Shown here: piece by piece, positions 43,752-50,792 of the stretch
Layout of the letters: each line of letters begins with the position of its first letter
How positions within the stretch are numbered: position 1 is the stretch's first letter
NCBI GenBank assembly: GCA_964430505.1
Contig: CAYSGH010000019.1
Span: 1-61,042, forward strand
Source: UBA6176 sp032119375
Lineage (GTDB): Bacteria > Verrucomicrobiota > Verrucomicrobiia > Limisphaerales > UBA9464
Direction: 5' to 3'
Length of the DNA: 61,042 nucleotides
Position numbers and translations under genes: made by a program
Notes under the pieces: generated by a model
What the model was told of the DNA's origin: nothing
The model's database searches: none
What the model saw: the letters and a program-made list of their open reading frames with translations, nothing else

Positions 43752-45380
43752 ATGAGCGCCGCCGAAAACGCCGAGTACGATGTCGTCGTGTGCGGCGGCT
43801 CCCTCGCCGGCGCGGCGACGGCCTTGCTTCTCCTGCGCGCCCAGCCCGGCCTCCGCGTCGCCATCATCGAGAAGTCCACCCGCTTCGCCCGCCGCGTCGG
43901 CGAGGCCACGGTGGAGGTCAGCGGCTACTTCCTCGGGCGAATCCTCGGGCTGACGCAACACCTCAACGAGCACCACCTCGCCAAGCAGGGCATGAGGTTC
44001 TGGTTCGCCAACGACCAGGCCCGCTCCCTGGCCGACTGCTCCGAGGTCGGCGGCCGTTACCTCACCCGCATGCCCGCGTGGCAGGTGGACCGGAGCGTCC
44101 TCGACGAGGAGGTCCTGCTCCGGGCCGCCGAGGCCGGGGCCACGCTCCTTCGCCCCGCCAAGGCCCGCTCCGTCACGCTCCGGCCCGGCGGCGTCCAGGT
44201 CGTCCACGTCGAGACGGAGGACGGCACCCGCGAGGTCACCGGCCGATGGGTCGTGGACGCCAGCGGGTTCACCGCCTTGCTGGCGCGACAGGAAGGCTGG
44301 CTCCGGCGCAACCACGCCCATCCCACCACCGCCCTGTGGGCACGGTGGCGCGGCCTCAAGGACCTCGACGGCCGCGAGCTGGCCGAGCGCCACCCCGAGT
44401 GGTTCCACGCCTGCCCCACCATCCGCGCGACCGCCACCAACCACCTCATGGGCGATGGATGGTGGGCGTGGATCATCCCGCTCAAGGGCGGCGACACGTC
44501 CGTCGGCGTCGTCTTCGACCAACGCCGCGTCACGTGGCCCCGGGGCATCCCCCTCGCCGGCGGCCTGAAGGACTTCCTCATGCGCCACCACCCCGTCGCG
44601 CGCGAGCTGATGGCCGACGCCACCGCCGTGGACGGCGACGTCTCGTGGCGCGCCCACCTGCCCTATTGCAGCGACGTGTTCGCCGGGGACGGCTTCGTGC
44701 TCGTGGGCGACGCGGCGGGCTTCATCGACCCCTTCTACAGCCCCGGGATGGACTGGCTCAGCTACACCGCCACGATGGCCTCGCGGCTCGTCCTCGCCGC
44801 GCTCGGAACGCCCCCAGCCGCCACGGCCACGACCACGGACCTCCCCGGCCGCATCCAACGCCACAACGCCACCCTCGCCCGGTCCTACGCCCGATGGTTC
44901 GACGCCATCTACCGCGACAAGTACGACGTCATGGGCGACCACGAGCTGATGCGTGCGGCCTTCGAGCTGGACCTGGCCCTGTACTACGTGGGCGTCGTGT
45001 CCCAACCCGTCCAACTGGGCGCGGACGCGCTGGAAATCCCCGTGTTCGCCGCCCGCGGCTCGGAGATCCCGTACCGCCTCATGCGCCTCTACAACCGGCG
45101 CCTCGCGGCCATGGCACGCGCGCGGCGTGCCCGGGGAACGTTTGGAAGGGCGAACGCGGGCCGACGCGTGCTCCTGAAGGGGTTCCTGCCCGAGCGCGCG
45201 TCGTCGGCCGGCGTCCTGCGCGCCGTGCTTCGCTGGCTGGCCCTCGAGGCCGCGGAAGGCTGGCGCTCGTGGTTCAACGCCTTCCCGACCGAAGCCCGTC
45301 GAGATGCTCGCGCAGGCTTTGGCCCGATGGCTCCAGCCCATTCTCCGCCAGCGCCGTCCGGATGCGTTCCTCCGTCATGA
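43752..45380 (+). CDS. Flavin-dependent halogenase-like monooxygenase
   Basis: A 542-residue FAD enzyme. The dinucleotide motif is VVVCGGSLAGAATALLL (11-27), with GEATV at 50-54. The halogenase signature WxWxIP is present as WAWIIP at 238-243, and a Lys (K78 in LAKQGMRFWF) lies where halogenases have the lysine that channels HOCl. The second FAD motif GDAAGFIDPF is at 319-328. These motifs suggest chlorination or bromination of an ACP-bound or aromatic substrate with reduced FAD. However, the superfamily also holds non-halogenating hydroxylases and reductases, and a reductase partner is not seen nearby. ATG 43752 is the likely start; 43683 is possible. The last 107 nt overlap the convergent radical SAM gene, and the C-terminal tail is low complexity. 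Confidence 0.82.
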   Translation: MSAAENAEYDVVVCGGSLAGAATALLLLRAQPGLRVAIIEKSTRFARRVGEATVEVSGYFLGRILGLTQHLNEHHLAKQGMRFWFANDQARSLADCSEVGGRYLTRMPAWQVDRSVLDEEVLLRAAEAGATLLRPAKARSVTLRPGGVQVVHVETEDGTREVTGRWVVDASGFTALLARQEGWLRRNHAHPTTALWARWRGLKDLDGRELAERHPEWFHACPTIRATATNHLMGDGWWAWIIPLKGGDTSVGVVFDQRRVTWPRGIPLAGGLKDFLMRHHPVARELMADATAVDGDVSWRAHLPYCSDVFAGDGFVLVGDAAGFIDPFYSPGMDWLSYTATMASRLVLAALGTPPAATATTTDLPGRIQRHNATLARSYARWFDAIYRDKYDVMGDHELMRAAFELDLALYYVGVVSQPVQLGADALEIPVFAARGSEIPYRLMRLYNRRLAAMARARRARGTFGRANAGRRVLLKGFLPERASSAGVLRAVLRWLALEAAEGWRSWFNAFPTEARRDARAGFGPMAPAHSPPAPSGCVPPS

Positions 45381-46281
45381 TGACGCGGTCCCGCCGGTAC
45401 AGCAGGTAGTCCCCGCGCTGGCCATCCGGCGTGAGGTTGATCGTCACCAGGCGCGCCCCGGCCATGAGCCCACGCGCGTAGCCCGCGCCATCCCCCACCA
45501 GGTTCAATGCGCTCACCGCCGGGATCACCCAGTCGGGGCGCATCAGCCGCATCGCGGCCATGCAGTTCAACGTCAGGTCCAGCCCCGCCGCCGGCTGCCC
45601 CGCCAAGGGCGTGTCCTCCCCCGGCACGAACGGGCTCACGCTGCACCCCGCCAGCGGAAGCCCCGCCGCCAACCGCAGGTTCTCCAACGCCGACCCCACG
45701 TCCTGCCCCGGAAGCCCCGCGATGAATCCCGACGTCACGTGCCATCCCGATGCCGCCCGCGCCCGGATGAAGGCCAGCCGTTCCGGCAACGTCCCCGGGG
45801 CCTCCAACCGGTCGTACAACCCGGGGTCCGCCACCTCGAACTTCACGATGTACGTCGTCGCGCCCGCGTCGTGCAGTTCCCGCACCAGCCCCTCGTCCAG
45901 CGTCCCCAGGCACACGCTGATCCCCAGCGACGTCTCCCGTCGCAACGCCCGCACCAAGGGCAGCACCACCTCCCGCGCCGCCACCGGGTCCTCCCCCGAC
46001 TGCACGTTCACGTCCGTGACCACGGAAGGCCGGTGTTGGATCAACAGGTCGGCCAGCGCGTCGGCGCGGCCCCGGTAGCGCGCCAGGCTGCGGTTGCCGC
46101 GACGCATCCCGCAGTAATGGCAGTTCTCCCGGCAGACGTTCGACACCTCCACCACGGCCCGCACGAACACGCGCCGCCCCAGCCGCTCCTGCGCGGCCGC
46201 GCGCGCGCGCTCATGCAACGCCGCCTGCGCGACGCCGCGCGCGCTCAAGTCCTCGGCGGTCGGGAACCATGCGTCCGGCAC
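45274..46281 (-). CDS. HydE/BioB-like radical SAM enzyme
   Basis: 335 residues. The [4Fe-4S]/SAM motif is CRENCHYC (CxxxCxxC) in VEVSNVCRENCHYCGMRRGN. Downstream features match the HydE/PylB branch: VQSGEDPV, KFEVADPGLYDRL, GFIAGLPGQD, PFVPGEDTPLA, and IPAVSALN with a C-terminal TINLTPDG strand. The BATS-type C-terminal barrel is present. HydE matures [FeFe]-hydrogenase with HydF and HydG, neither of which is in the window, so another radical reaction is likely. The start is GTG 46281, since the nearby ATG is out of frame. Position next to the ketosynthase/halogenase-like genes suggests a tailoring role, but this is inference. Confidence 0.85.
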   Translation of the reverse strand: MPDAWFPTAEDLSARGVAQAALHERARAAAQERLGRRVFVRAVVEVSNVCRENCHYCGMRRGNRSLARYRGRADALADLLIQHRPSVVTDVNVQSGEDPVAAREVVLPLVRALRRETSLGISVCLGTLDEGLVRELHDAGATTYIVKFEVADPGLYDRLEAPGTLPERLAFIRARAASGWHVTSGFIAGLPGQDVGSALENLRLAAGLPLAGCSVSPFVPGEDTPLAGQPAAGLDLTLNCMAAMRLMRPDWVIPAVSALNLVGDGAGYARGLMAGARLVTINLTPDGQRGDYLLYRRDRVIMTEERIRTALAENGLEPSGQSLREHLDGLRSGRR

Positions 46282-46325
46282 CCCCCAAGGCTACGAAACC
46301 ACGCGCCCCACCCCAACGCCGAAAT

Positions 46326-46490
46326 CGCGGGCGGGAGGCGGGAGGCGGGGCACCATCGACCCCGTGGCCCGGGTGCGAGGCCGCGTTCCGGGATGATCCG
46401 GTGGGGTGCTTCGTTCACCGCCGGCTAGACGCGGGCAACCCTCCGGATTGATCCTCGCCCCCCGCTCCCCGCTCCCCGCCCCCCCTTTCC
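46326..46490. repeat. Paired-arm low-complexity element, copy 2
   Basis: The G-rich left arm (46327-46350, GGGAGGCGGGAGGCGGGG) and C-rich right arm (46456-46490, including two GCTCCCC units at 46464-46477) flank about 105 bp. It fills most of the gap between two minus-strand genes. GCTCCCC is the reverse complement of the GGGGAGC unit of copy 1. Confidence 0.75.
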
Positions 46491-46492
46491 AC

Positions 46493-46852
46493 CTACGGCC
46501 GACGCCGCTTCATCACGATGTCGTCGGCGGTCATGCCGGCGAACTCCCAGCCCTCCTTCACCAGCCCGTTCATCGCGACGTTCATCAGGAACGATCGCTC
46601 GTCGCAGTTCCGGGGCGTCGGGAACTTGCGCAGCTCGGCCCCGATGAACTCGACCTTGCCGCCCGGCCGGATGACGTGGGTGTTGTGCCCGTCCCAACGC
46701 AGCGTCAGGTACTCGTCATGGGGCGCCGCGCCATGCACCTGCGCCGAGACGCGCGGCCAACACCACGCCGCCAACGCCAGGCAGCCGACGGCGATGGCCA
46801 AGTGGACACGAGGGGATTTGATCGGGTTCATGAGGGTCGGGGTTGGGTTCAT
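46493..46852 (-). CDS. Small membrane-anchored or exported protein of unknown function
   Basis: About 119 residues, not recognised. A hydrophobic segment (VHLAIAVGCLALAAWCW) near the N-terminus is a signal or membrane anchor. The rest is a compact domain with EYLTLRWDGHNTHVIRPGG and GWEFAGMTADDIVMKRR. The C-terminal 'GWE...DDIVMKR' pattern resembles small proteins in which a DUF4177-like fold sits behind an anchor, but I cannot claim homology. Two starts are possible, ATG 46852 and ATG 46831; neither has a Shine-Dalgarno. The gene lies 53 nt after the PEGA lipoprotein gene on the same strand. Confidence 0.65.
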   Translation of the reverse strand: MNPTPTLMNPIKSPRVHLAIAVGCLALAAWCWPRVSAQVHGAAPHDEYLTLRWDGHNTHVIRPGGKVEFIGAELRKFPTPRNCDERSFLMNVAMNGLVKEGWEFAGMTADDIVMKRRRP

Positions 46853-46905
46853 GGAATGGGGGGAAACATCAAGCATTCAGGAAAACGCCCAGGGAAGCGT
46901 CCGGG

Positions 46906-47313
46906 CTAATACCGGGGCCTCCCGGGCTCCGCCGAGAAGGATCCGCCTTCCGGCTTCTGTCGAAGGTCGAAGAAGAGGCGGCCCGGCACGCGGTCCTCCT
47001 GCGAAAACCAGCCGCCCGTCCGGAACACCTTCGTCTGCACGTGGCCCTCGCCGGCCGGGAACACCCGGATCACGAAGTCCGACGACCCGAAGTTGTGGAA
47101 CGTCCCGTCCGGGTCCCCCCAGATCCGGACCCGGACCGGCGTCGTGCCCACGTAGTCCTCGTTCACCTCGACCCGTGCCCCCGGCTCGCTCGACTCCACC
47201 TGGACGTGGTAGGCCATGGTGCCGTCGGGACCCCGGTCCACGCCCGACGGCGCCGAGGCGCAACCGACCAGCAAGGCCCCACCCACGAGGCCGACTCCAA
47301 CGCGAGCAGTCAT
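46906..47313 (-). CDS. PEGA-domain lipoprotein
   Basis: 135 residues. The lipobox LLVGC gives the acylated Cys18. Residues about 36-65 (HVQVESSEPGARVEVNEDYV followed by GTTPVRVRIWG) match the PEGA motif, a short beta-sandwich found in surface lipoproteins. It ends in a beta-rich tail with RVPGRLFFDLRQKPEGG. It is probably anchored to the outer or inner membrane facing the periplasm. The start is ATG 47313. The long upstream frame to 48117 overlaps the PQQ-type gene and is rejected. Role unknown; PEGA proteins often contact carbohydrate or other envelope components. Confidence 0.8.
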   Translation of the reverse strand: MTARVGVGLVGGALLVGCASAPSGVDRGPDGTMAYHVQVESSEPGARVEVNEDYVGTTPVRVRIWGDPDGTFHNFGSSDFVIRVFPAGEGHVQTKVFRTGGWFSQEDRVPGRLFFDLRQKPEGGSFSAEPGRPRY

Positions 47314-47367
47314 GCGTGGGAGGTTGGGACGAGGCCCAAGGATTGGAAGCCCCGACCGCAGCCCGTG

Positions 47368-47396
47368 CCGCGCGAGGGCACGCGTCCTCCGGCCTA
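47368..47396. repeat. Recurring short intergenic motif
   Basis: CCGCGCGAGGGCACGCG (47368-47384) matches positions 4-20 of the window with one mismatch, and both are followed by a GGCCTA-containing stretch. Both copies are intergenic. Two copies are too few to prove a repeat family. Confidence 0.45.
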
Positions 47397-48920
47397 ACGA
47401 CCGTCGCGACCCATGCCGAGCGCGTGCAGGGTGTTCATGGTCGCAACATAGACGGTCCCGTTGGCGGCGGTCGCCGTGGCGCTGATGGGTGCACCCAGGT
47501 TCACGCGATGCAACAGGCGTCGCTCGCGGGCGTCCGCAAGGATGCTGAACTCCCCGCGGCGCGTCCCCAGGTACACCTTGCCGTCGGCCACCAACGCCGA
47601 CGCCCACACCTCGCCATCGACCTCGTGCGTCCACAGCGTCCGGCCCGTGCGCACGTCGAGGCAATGCAGGGTGCGCATCGAGTCCGCCGCGTACAGGCGA
47701 TCGCCGGAGATCACCGGCGTGGACATGGTGTGGCGGCCCAAGGGCGCGGACCAAACGGACGCGGAGGCCGTGCGGTCGCCGGCGCCGCGCGGGTCGATGC
47801 ACTTCACCCACGCGGCGTTCTTGCCCCAGAACCAGTCGCCGCCGCCGGCCACGTAGAGGCGGCCGTCGTGCAACACGGGCATCCCGTAGATGTTGCTGGG
47901 GCTGGTGGCACGGTTGCCGTTGAAGCGATGCACGTCCTCCTTCGGGCCCTCGGGGTCGAAGTCGAAGCGCCACGTCGCCCGGATGCGCCGCACGGGATCG
48001 GTGGCGGCGGCGTCCTGGGCCAAGGGATCGAAGCCGTACACCACGCCGTCGCCGCCCGCGAAGAAGAGCCGGGGACGCCCGTCCACGACGCCCAACGACG
48101 GCGAGGACCACGTGCAATGGAAGATGCGGGGGGCGATGCGCTCGTCGTCGCGCGCCAGGATGCGGCCGGTGTGCTTGTCGAGGACAAGGAGGCTGGGGGC
48201 GTCCGGTGTGCGGATCTTCTTGTGGGTGTTGTCCACGCCCGTGCCGGAGTTGAGGTACAGGTGGTTGCCGTGGACGAGGATGGAGGCATGGGCGGCGTCG
48301 TGGGACCAGATGCCGGCCTGGGCATGGAGGCTGGTGTGCCAGAGGACGTCGGCGTCGAGGGGCCCGGCGGCGATAGCCGGCTGGCCCGAAGGCGTGTGGA
48401 GGCCCGTCTCGTCCTGGAGGCCTTGATTACCGTTGGCCATGCCCGCGAGGTCCACGCAGACCACCTCGCCCCGGCTGGTCACCAGGTACACGCGGTCGCC
48501 CTCGACGGTCGCCGTGGAGGACATGCCGGAGTTGGGCCAGTCGAGGTAGGGATCCTCCGCGCGCTTGGGGGCCACCAGTTGCCATTGCAACGCGCCCGTG
48601 GCCTCGTCCAGGCACATCAGGACGCCGCGATCGCCCGCGTGCCGGGGGTCGCGCGGGCGGCCGTTGTTGGTCCCGATCAACACGCGGCCCCGGGCCACGA
48701 CGGGCGTCGAGTGCGTCTCCGTCCCCAGGGGCGCGCTCCAGCGGACGTTGCGGCCGGTGGCGACGTCGAAGGAATCGGGAAGGCCGCGCTCGGCGGACGC
48801 GAGGTTGCGTCCCCATGGGCTGCCCCATTGCGGCTGGTCGGCCGCGTGGCAACGCGCGGGCGGGCGGCCCGCCACCACCACGAGGGCCGCGACGACGGCC
48901 AGTCGCACGGCGGCCTTCAC
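47394..48920 (-). CDS. Secreted PQQ-type beta-propeller protein
   Basis: 508 residues. The signal peptide is VKAAVRLAVVAALVVVAG and the following RPPARCHA. It is a series of PQQ/quinoprotein-like beta-propeller blades: RVLIGTNNGRPRD, GVLMCLDEATGALQWQLV, RVYLVTSRGEVVCVDLAG, RLYAADSMRTLHCLDVRTG and KVYLGTRRGEFSILADA. Conserved 'DxxTGxxLW' edges mark blade ends. Such proteins occur in PVC bacteria as periplasmic propellers and BamB-like proteins; I see no evidence of bound PQQ and no dehydrogenase catalytic residues can be assigned. The start is GTG 48920, giving a GTGA overlap with the FucU-like gene stop. Confidence 0.88.
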   Translation of the reverse strand: MKAAVRLAVVAALVVVAGRPPARCHAADQPQWGSPWGRNLASAERGLPDSFDVATGRNVRWSAPLGTETHSTPVVARGRVLIGTNNGRPRDPRHAGDRGVLMCLDEATGALQWQLVAPKRAEDPYLDWPNSGMSSTATVEGDRVYLVTSRGEVVCVDLAGMANGNQGLQDETGLHTPSGQPAIAAGPLDADVLWHTSLHAQAGIWSHDAAHASILVHGNHLYLNSGTGVDNTHKKIRTPDAPSLLVLDKHTGRILARDDERIAPRIFHCTWSSPSLGVVDGRPRLFFAGGDGVVYGFDPLAQDAAATDPVRRIRATWRFDFDPEGPKEDVHRFNGNRATSPSNIYGMPVLHDGRLYVAGGGDWFWGKNAAWVKCIDPRGAGDRTASASVWSAPLGRHTMSTPVISGDRLYAADSMRTLHCLDVRTGRTLWTHEVDGEVWASALVADGKVYLGTRRGEFSILADARERRLLHRVNLGAPISATATAANGTVYVATMNTLHALGMGRDGR

Positions 48921-49312
48921 CGGGATTCGAGGACGACGTTGGTGTAGATGCGCATCTCGCCGGTGCGAACCAGGCCCGTGGCGCCGGGCACGCGCGCCTT
49001 CAGCTCCGTGTGTGGCTCGAATTGCAGGACGGACGCGGAGGGGCCCAGCGCGGACTCGAACTCCCGCAGCACGGCGGCGTCGTTGTGGTCATGGAACTCG
49101 CGCGCCATCCAGGCGACGCCGGGCTTCCACGTCGCCGAGATCGCCGCCAGCACCTGCGGCACCGTGGGCACGCCCGCCACCAACGCGAGGTCCACCTCCA
49201 CCATGCCGGGCCACGACGGGAACATGGCGTCGGCAATCACCAGGCGGTTCGTGTGGCGCACGCGGGCCAGCAAGGCCAGCAGGTGCGGGTTCAGGATTCG
49301 GGTCTCAATCAT
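48917..49312 (-). CDS. RbsD/FucU family sugar mutarotase-like protein
   Basis: 131 residues, matching the usual length. RbsD/FucU proteins interconvert anomers of ribose or fucose. Family features are the N-terminal HPHLLALLARVRHTNRLVIAD-type helix-strand, with the conserved His at 20 in RHTNRLVIADA and Asp28, and the C-terminal YTNVVLESR strand. The start is ATG 49312. It sits in an operon-like run with the HDAC-family gene upstream (42-nt gap) and overlaps the beta-propeller gene by 4 bp. Which sugar it acts on is unknown. Confidence 0.88.
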   Translation of the reverse strand: MIETRILNPHLLALLARVRHTNRLVIADAMFPSWPGMVEVDLALVAGVPTVPQVLAAISATWKPGVAWMAREFHDHNDAAVLREFESALGPSASVLQFEPHTELKARVPGATGLVRTGEMRIYTNVVLESR

Positions 49313-49354
49313 GGCGTGTCCTTGGCGCGGGCCGTCGGTTCCGGTTGCGGGGCG

Positions 49355-50227
49355 TCACTTGAAGTCCTTGCCCGCCCAACCCAGCAGGAAATGGAACACC
49401 AGGTCGGGCAAGTCCGTGCTGTAGCCGCCCTCCAGGATGGCAAAGGCGGGGATTCCCATGGCGCGCACCTGGGTCCCGAGCCAATGGAAGTCCTCCCGTT
49501 CCAGCGTCCCGTTCGCCAACGGGTCCCGCACGTAGGCGTCGAACCCGGCCGAGACGCCCATCAACTGCGGCCGGGACTCCCGCAGCCGTTCCAGGGCGCG
49601 GGACAACGCGGTGCGCCACGCCTCGCGGGGCGTGCGGGGCGCGACGGGGAAGTTGAAGCAGTTGCCGCCCACGTCGGCCGTGCCCGTGCCGGGATAGCAC
49701 GGGTGCTGGTGCACGGAGGCGAACGTCACGCCGGGCTGGCCCGCCACGATGTCCTCCGTGCCGTTGCCGTGGTGCACGTCGAAGTCGAACAACGCGACGC
49801 GCTCGACGCCGGTCGCACGCGCCTCCAGGGCGGCGATCGCCAAGGAACCCAGGTAGCAAAACCCCATGGGCTGCCCCCGCGTGGCGTGGTGTCCCGGCGG
49901 ACGCATCAGGCTGAACGCGGGCTCCCCCTTCCATGCGCGGCGCATGGCCTCGATGGCTCCGCCCACGGCGCGGCGGGCATGGCCCTCGATGCCGGGGTGC
50001 GCCGGCGTGTCGCCATCGAAGTCCTCCCGGAGCGACAACCGGGCGAGGTGCGCCGCCGTGTGCGCACGGAGCAACACGGCGTCCGTCACCTCGGCGGGCG
50101 CGGCCCATTCGACTTCCAGGGTCTTTTGCTGGCGCAGGAGGTCGAGGGTGCGCCCCACGCGCTGGGGCCGCTCCGGATGGCCCGGCGCTCGGTACTCCAC
50201 GCAACGCTCGTCCGTGACGACGGTCAT
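49355..50227 (-). CDS. Histone-deacetylase-family (AcuC/acetylpolyamine amidohydrolase-like) hydrolase
   Basis: A 290-residue zinc-dependent deacetylase. Motifs in order: RPPGHHATRG with the His pair 113/114, GFCYLGS, DFDVHHGNGTEDI with zinc ligands D150 and H152, SAGFDAY with the third ligand D230, and EGGYS for the transition-state region. Bacterial members deacetylate acetylpolyamines, acetoin-pathway acetyl-CoA synthetase, or other acetylated compounds. The start is ATG 50227. The upstream rhodanese gene ends only 9 nt away, and the FucU-like gene follows after 42 nt, suggesting one transcript. Substrate unknown. Confidence 0.93.
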   Translation of the reverse strand: MTVVTDERCVEYRAPGHPERPQRVGRTLDLLRQQKTLEVEWAAPAEVTDAVLLRAHTAAHLARLSLREDFDGDTPAHPGIEGHARRAVGGAIEAMRRAWKGEPAFSLMRPPGHHATRGQPMGFCYLGSLAIAALEARATGVERVALFDFDVHHGNGTEDIVAGQPGVTFASVHQHPCYPGTGTADVGGNCFNFPVAPRTPREAWRTALSRALERLRESRPQLMGVSAGFDAYVRDPLANGTLEREDFHWLGTQVRAMGIPAFAILEGGYSTDLPDLVFHFLLGWAGKDFK

Positions 50228-50236
50228 GGGATGGCG

Positions 50237-50605
50237 TCAGCGGACGATGTTCCAACCGGCGGCCGCGAGCCCCTTGTATCCCCCGACGAGGGACGAGACG
50301 TTGCGGTAGCCCATGCGCTGCGCCGCGTCGCAGGCGAGGGCGCTGCGGTACCCGCCGCCGCAATACATGACAATCTCCGCCGATGCGTCCGGGAGGCGCG
50401 CCTCGATGTCGCGCTCGAGGACGCCCTTCCCAAGGTGGATGGCCTCGGCGGCATGGCCGGCCGCCCACTCGGACTCCTCCCGCACGTCCAGCAGGACCAG
50501 GGCCGGGTTGGCCCGCATCCGCTCGCGCAGCCCGTCGATGGTGACCTCGCGGACGCGCGCGCGGGCTTCATCCACGATCTTGAGGAACCCGGGGGAATGT
50601 TGCAT
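50237..50605 (-). CDS. Single-domain rhodanese-like sulfurtransferase
   Basis: 122 residues. The active-site loop is YCGGGYRSAL with catalytic Cys82; the preceding LLDVREESEWAAGH is the usual substrate-binding CH2A-type motif, and GYRNVSSLVGGYKGL is the C-terminal motif. It would carry sulfur as a Cys persulfide in the cytoplasm, as no signal peptide is seen. The start is ATG 50605. It is first in a run with the HDAC-family, FucU-like and beta-propeller genes. Confidence 0.93.
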   Translation of the reverse strand: MQHSPGFLKIVDEARARVREVTIDGLRERMRANPALVLLDVREESEWAAGHAAEAIHLGKGVLERDIEARLPDASAEIVMYCGGGYRSALACDAAQRMGYRNVSSLVGGYKGLAAAGWNIVR

Positions 50606-50660
50606 GGGCCGATCCTACCGCCGCGCCCGACGGAATGAAGGGCCAAGTTCGGCGAAGGGC

Positions 50661-50785
50661 GGGCAGCGGGGAGCGGGAATCGAGGGTCGGGAAAGGTGAC
50701 AGGGCCGTCTCGCCCCTGCGCCCTGCAACGGAAGTCCCCGCTTCCCACTTCCCGCTCCCCGCCTCCCGCTCCCCGCCCTTCCCAG
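50661..50785. repeat. Paired-arm low-complexity element, copy 3
   Basis: The left arm contains GGGGAGC at 50668-50674, and the right arm contains GCTCCCC at 50754-50760 and 50768-50774 within a C-rich stretch (50735-50780). The element occupies the gap between the MFS transporter stop and the rhodanese start. Confidence 0.75.
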
Positions 50786-50792
50786 GGGCCGT

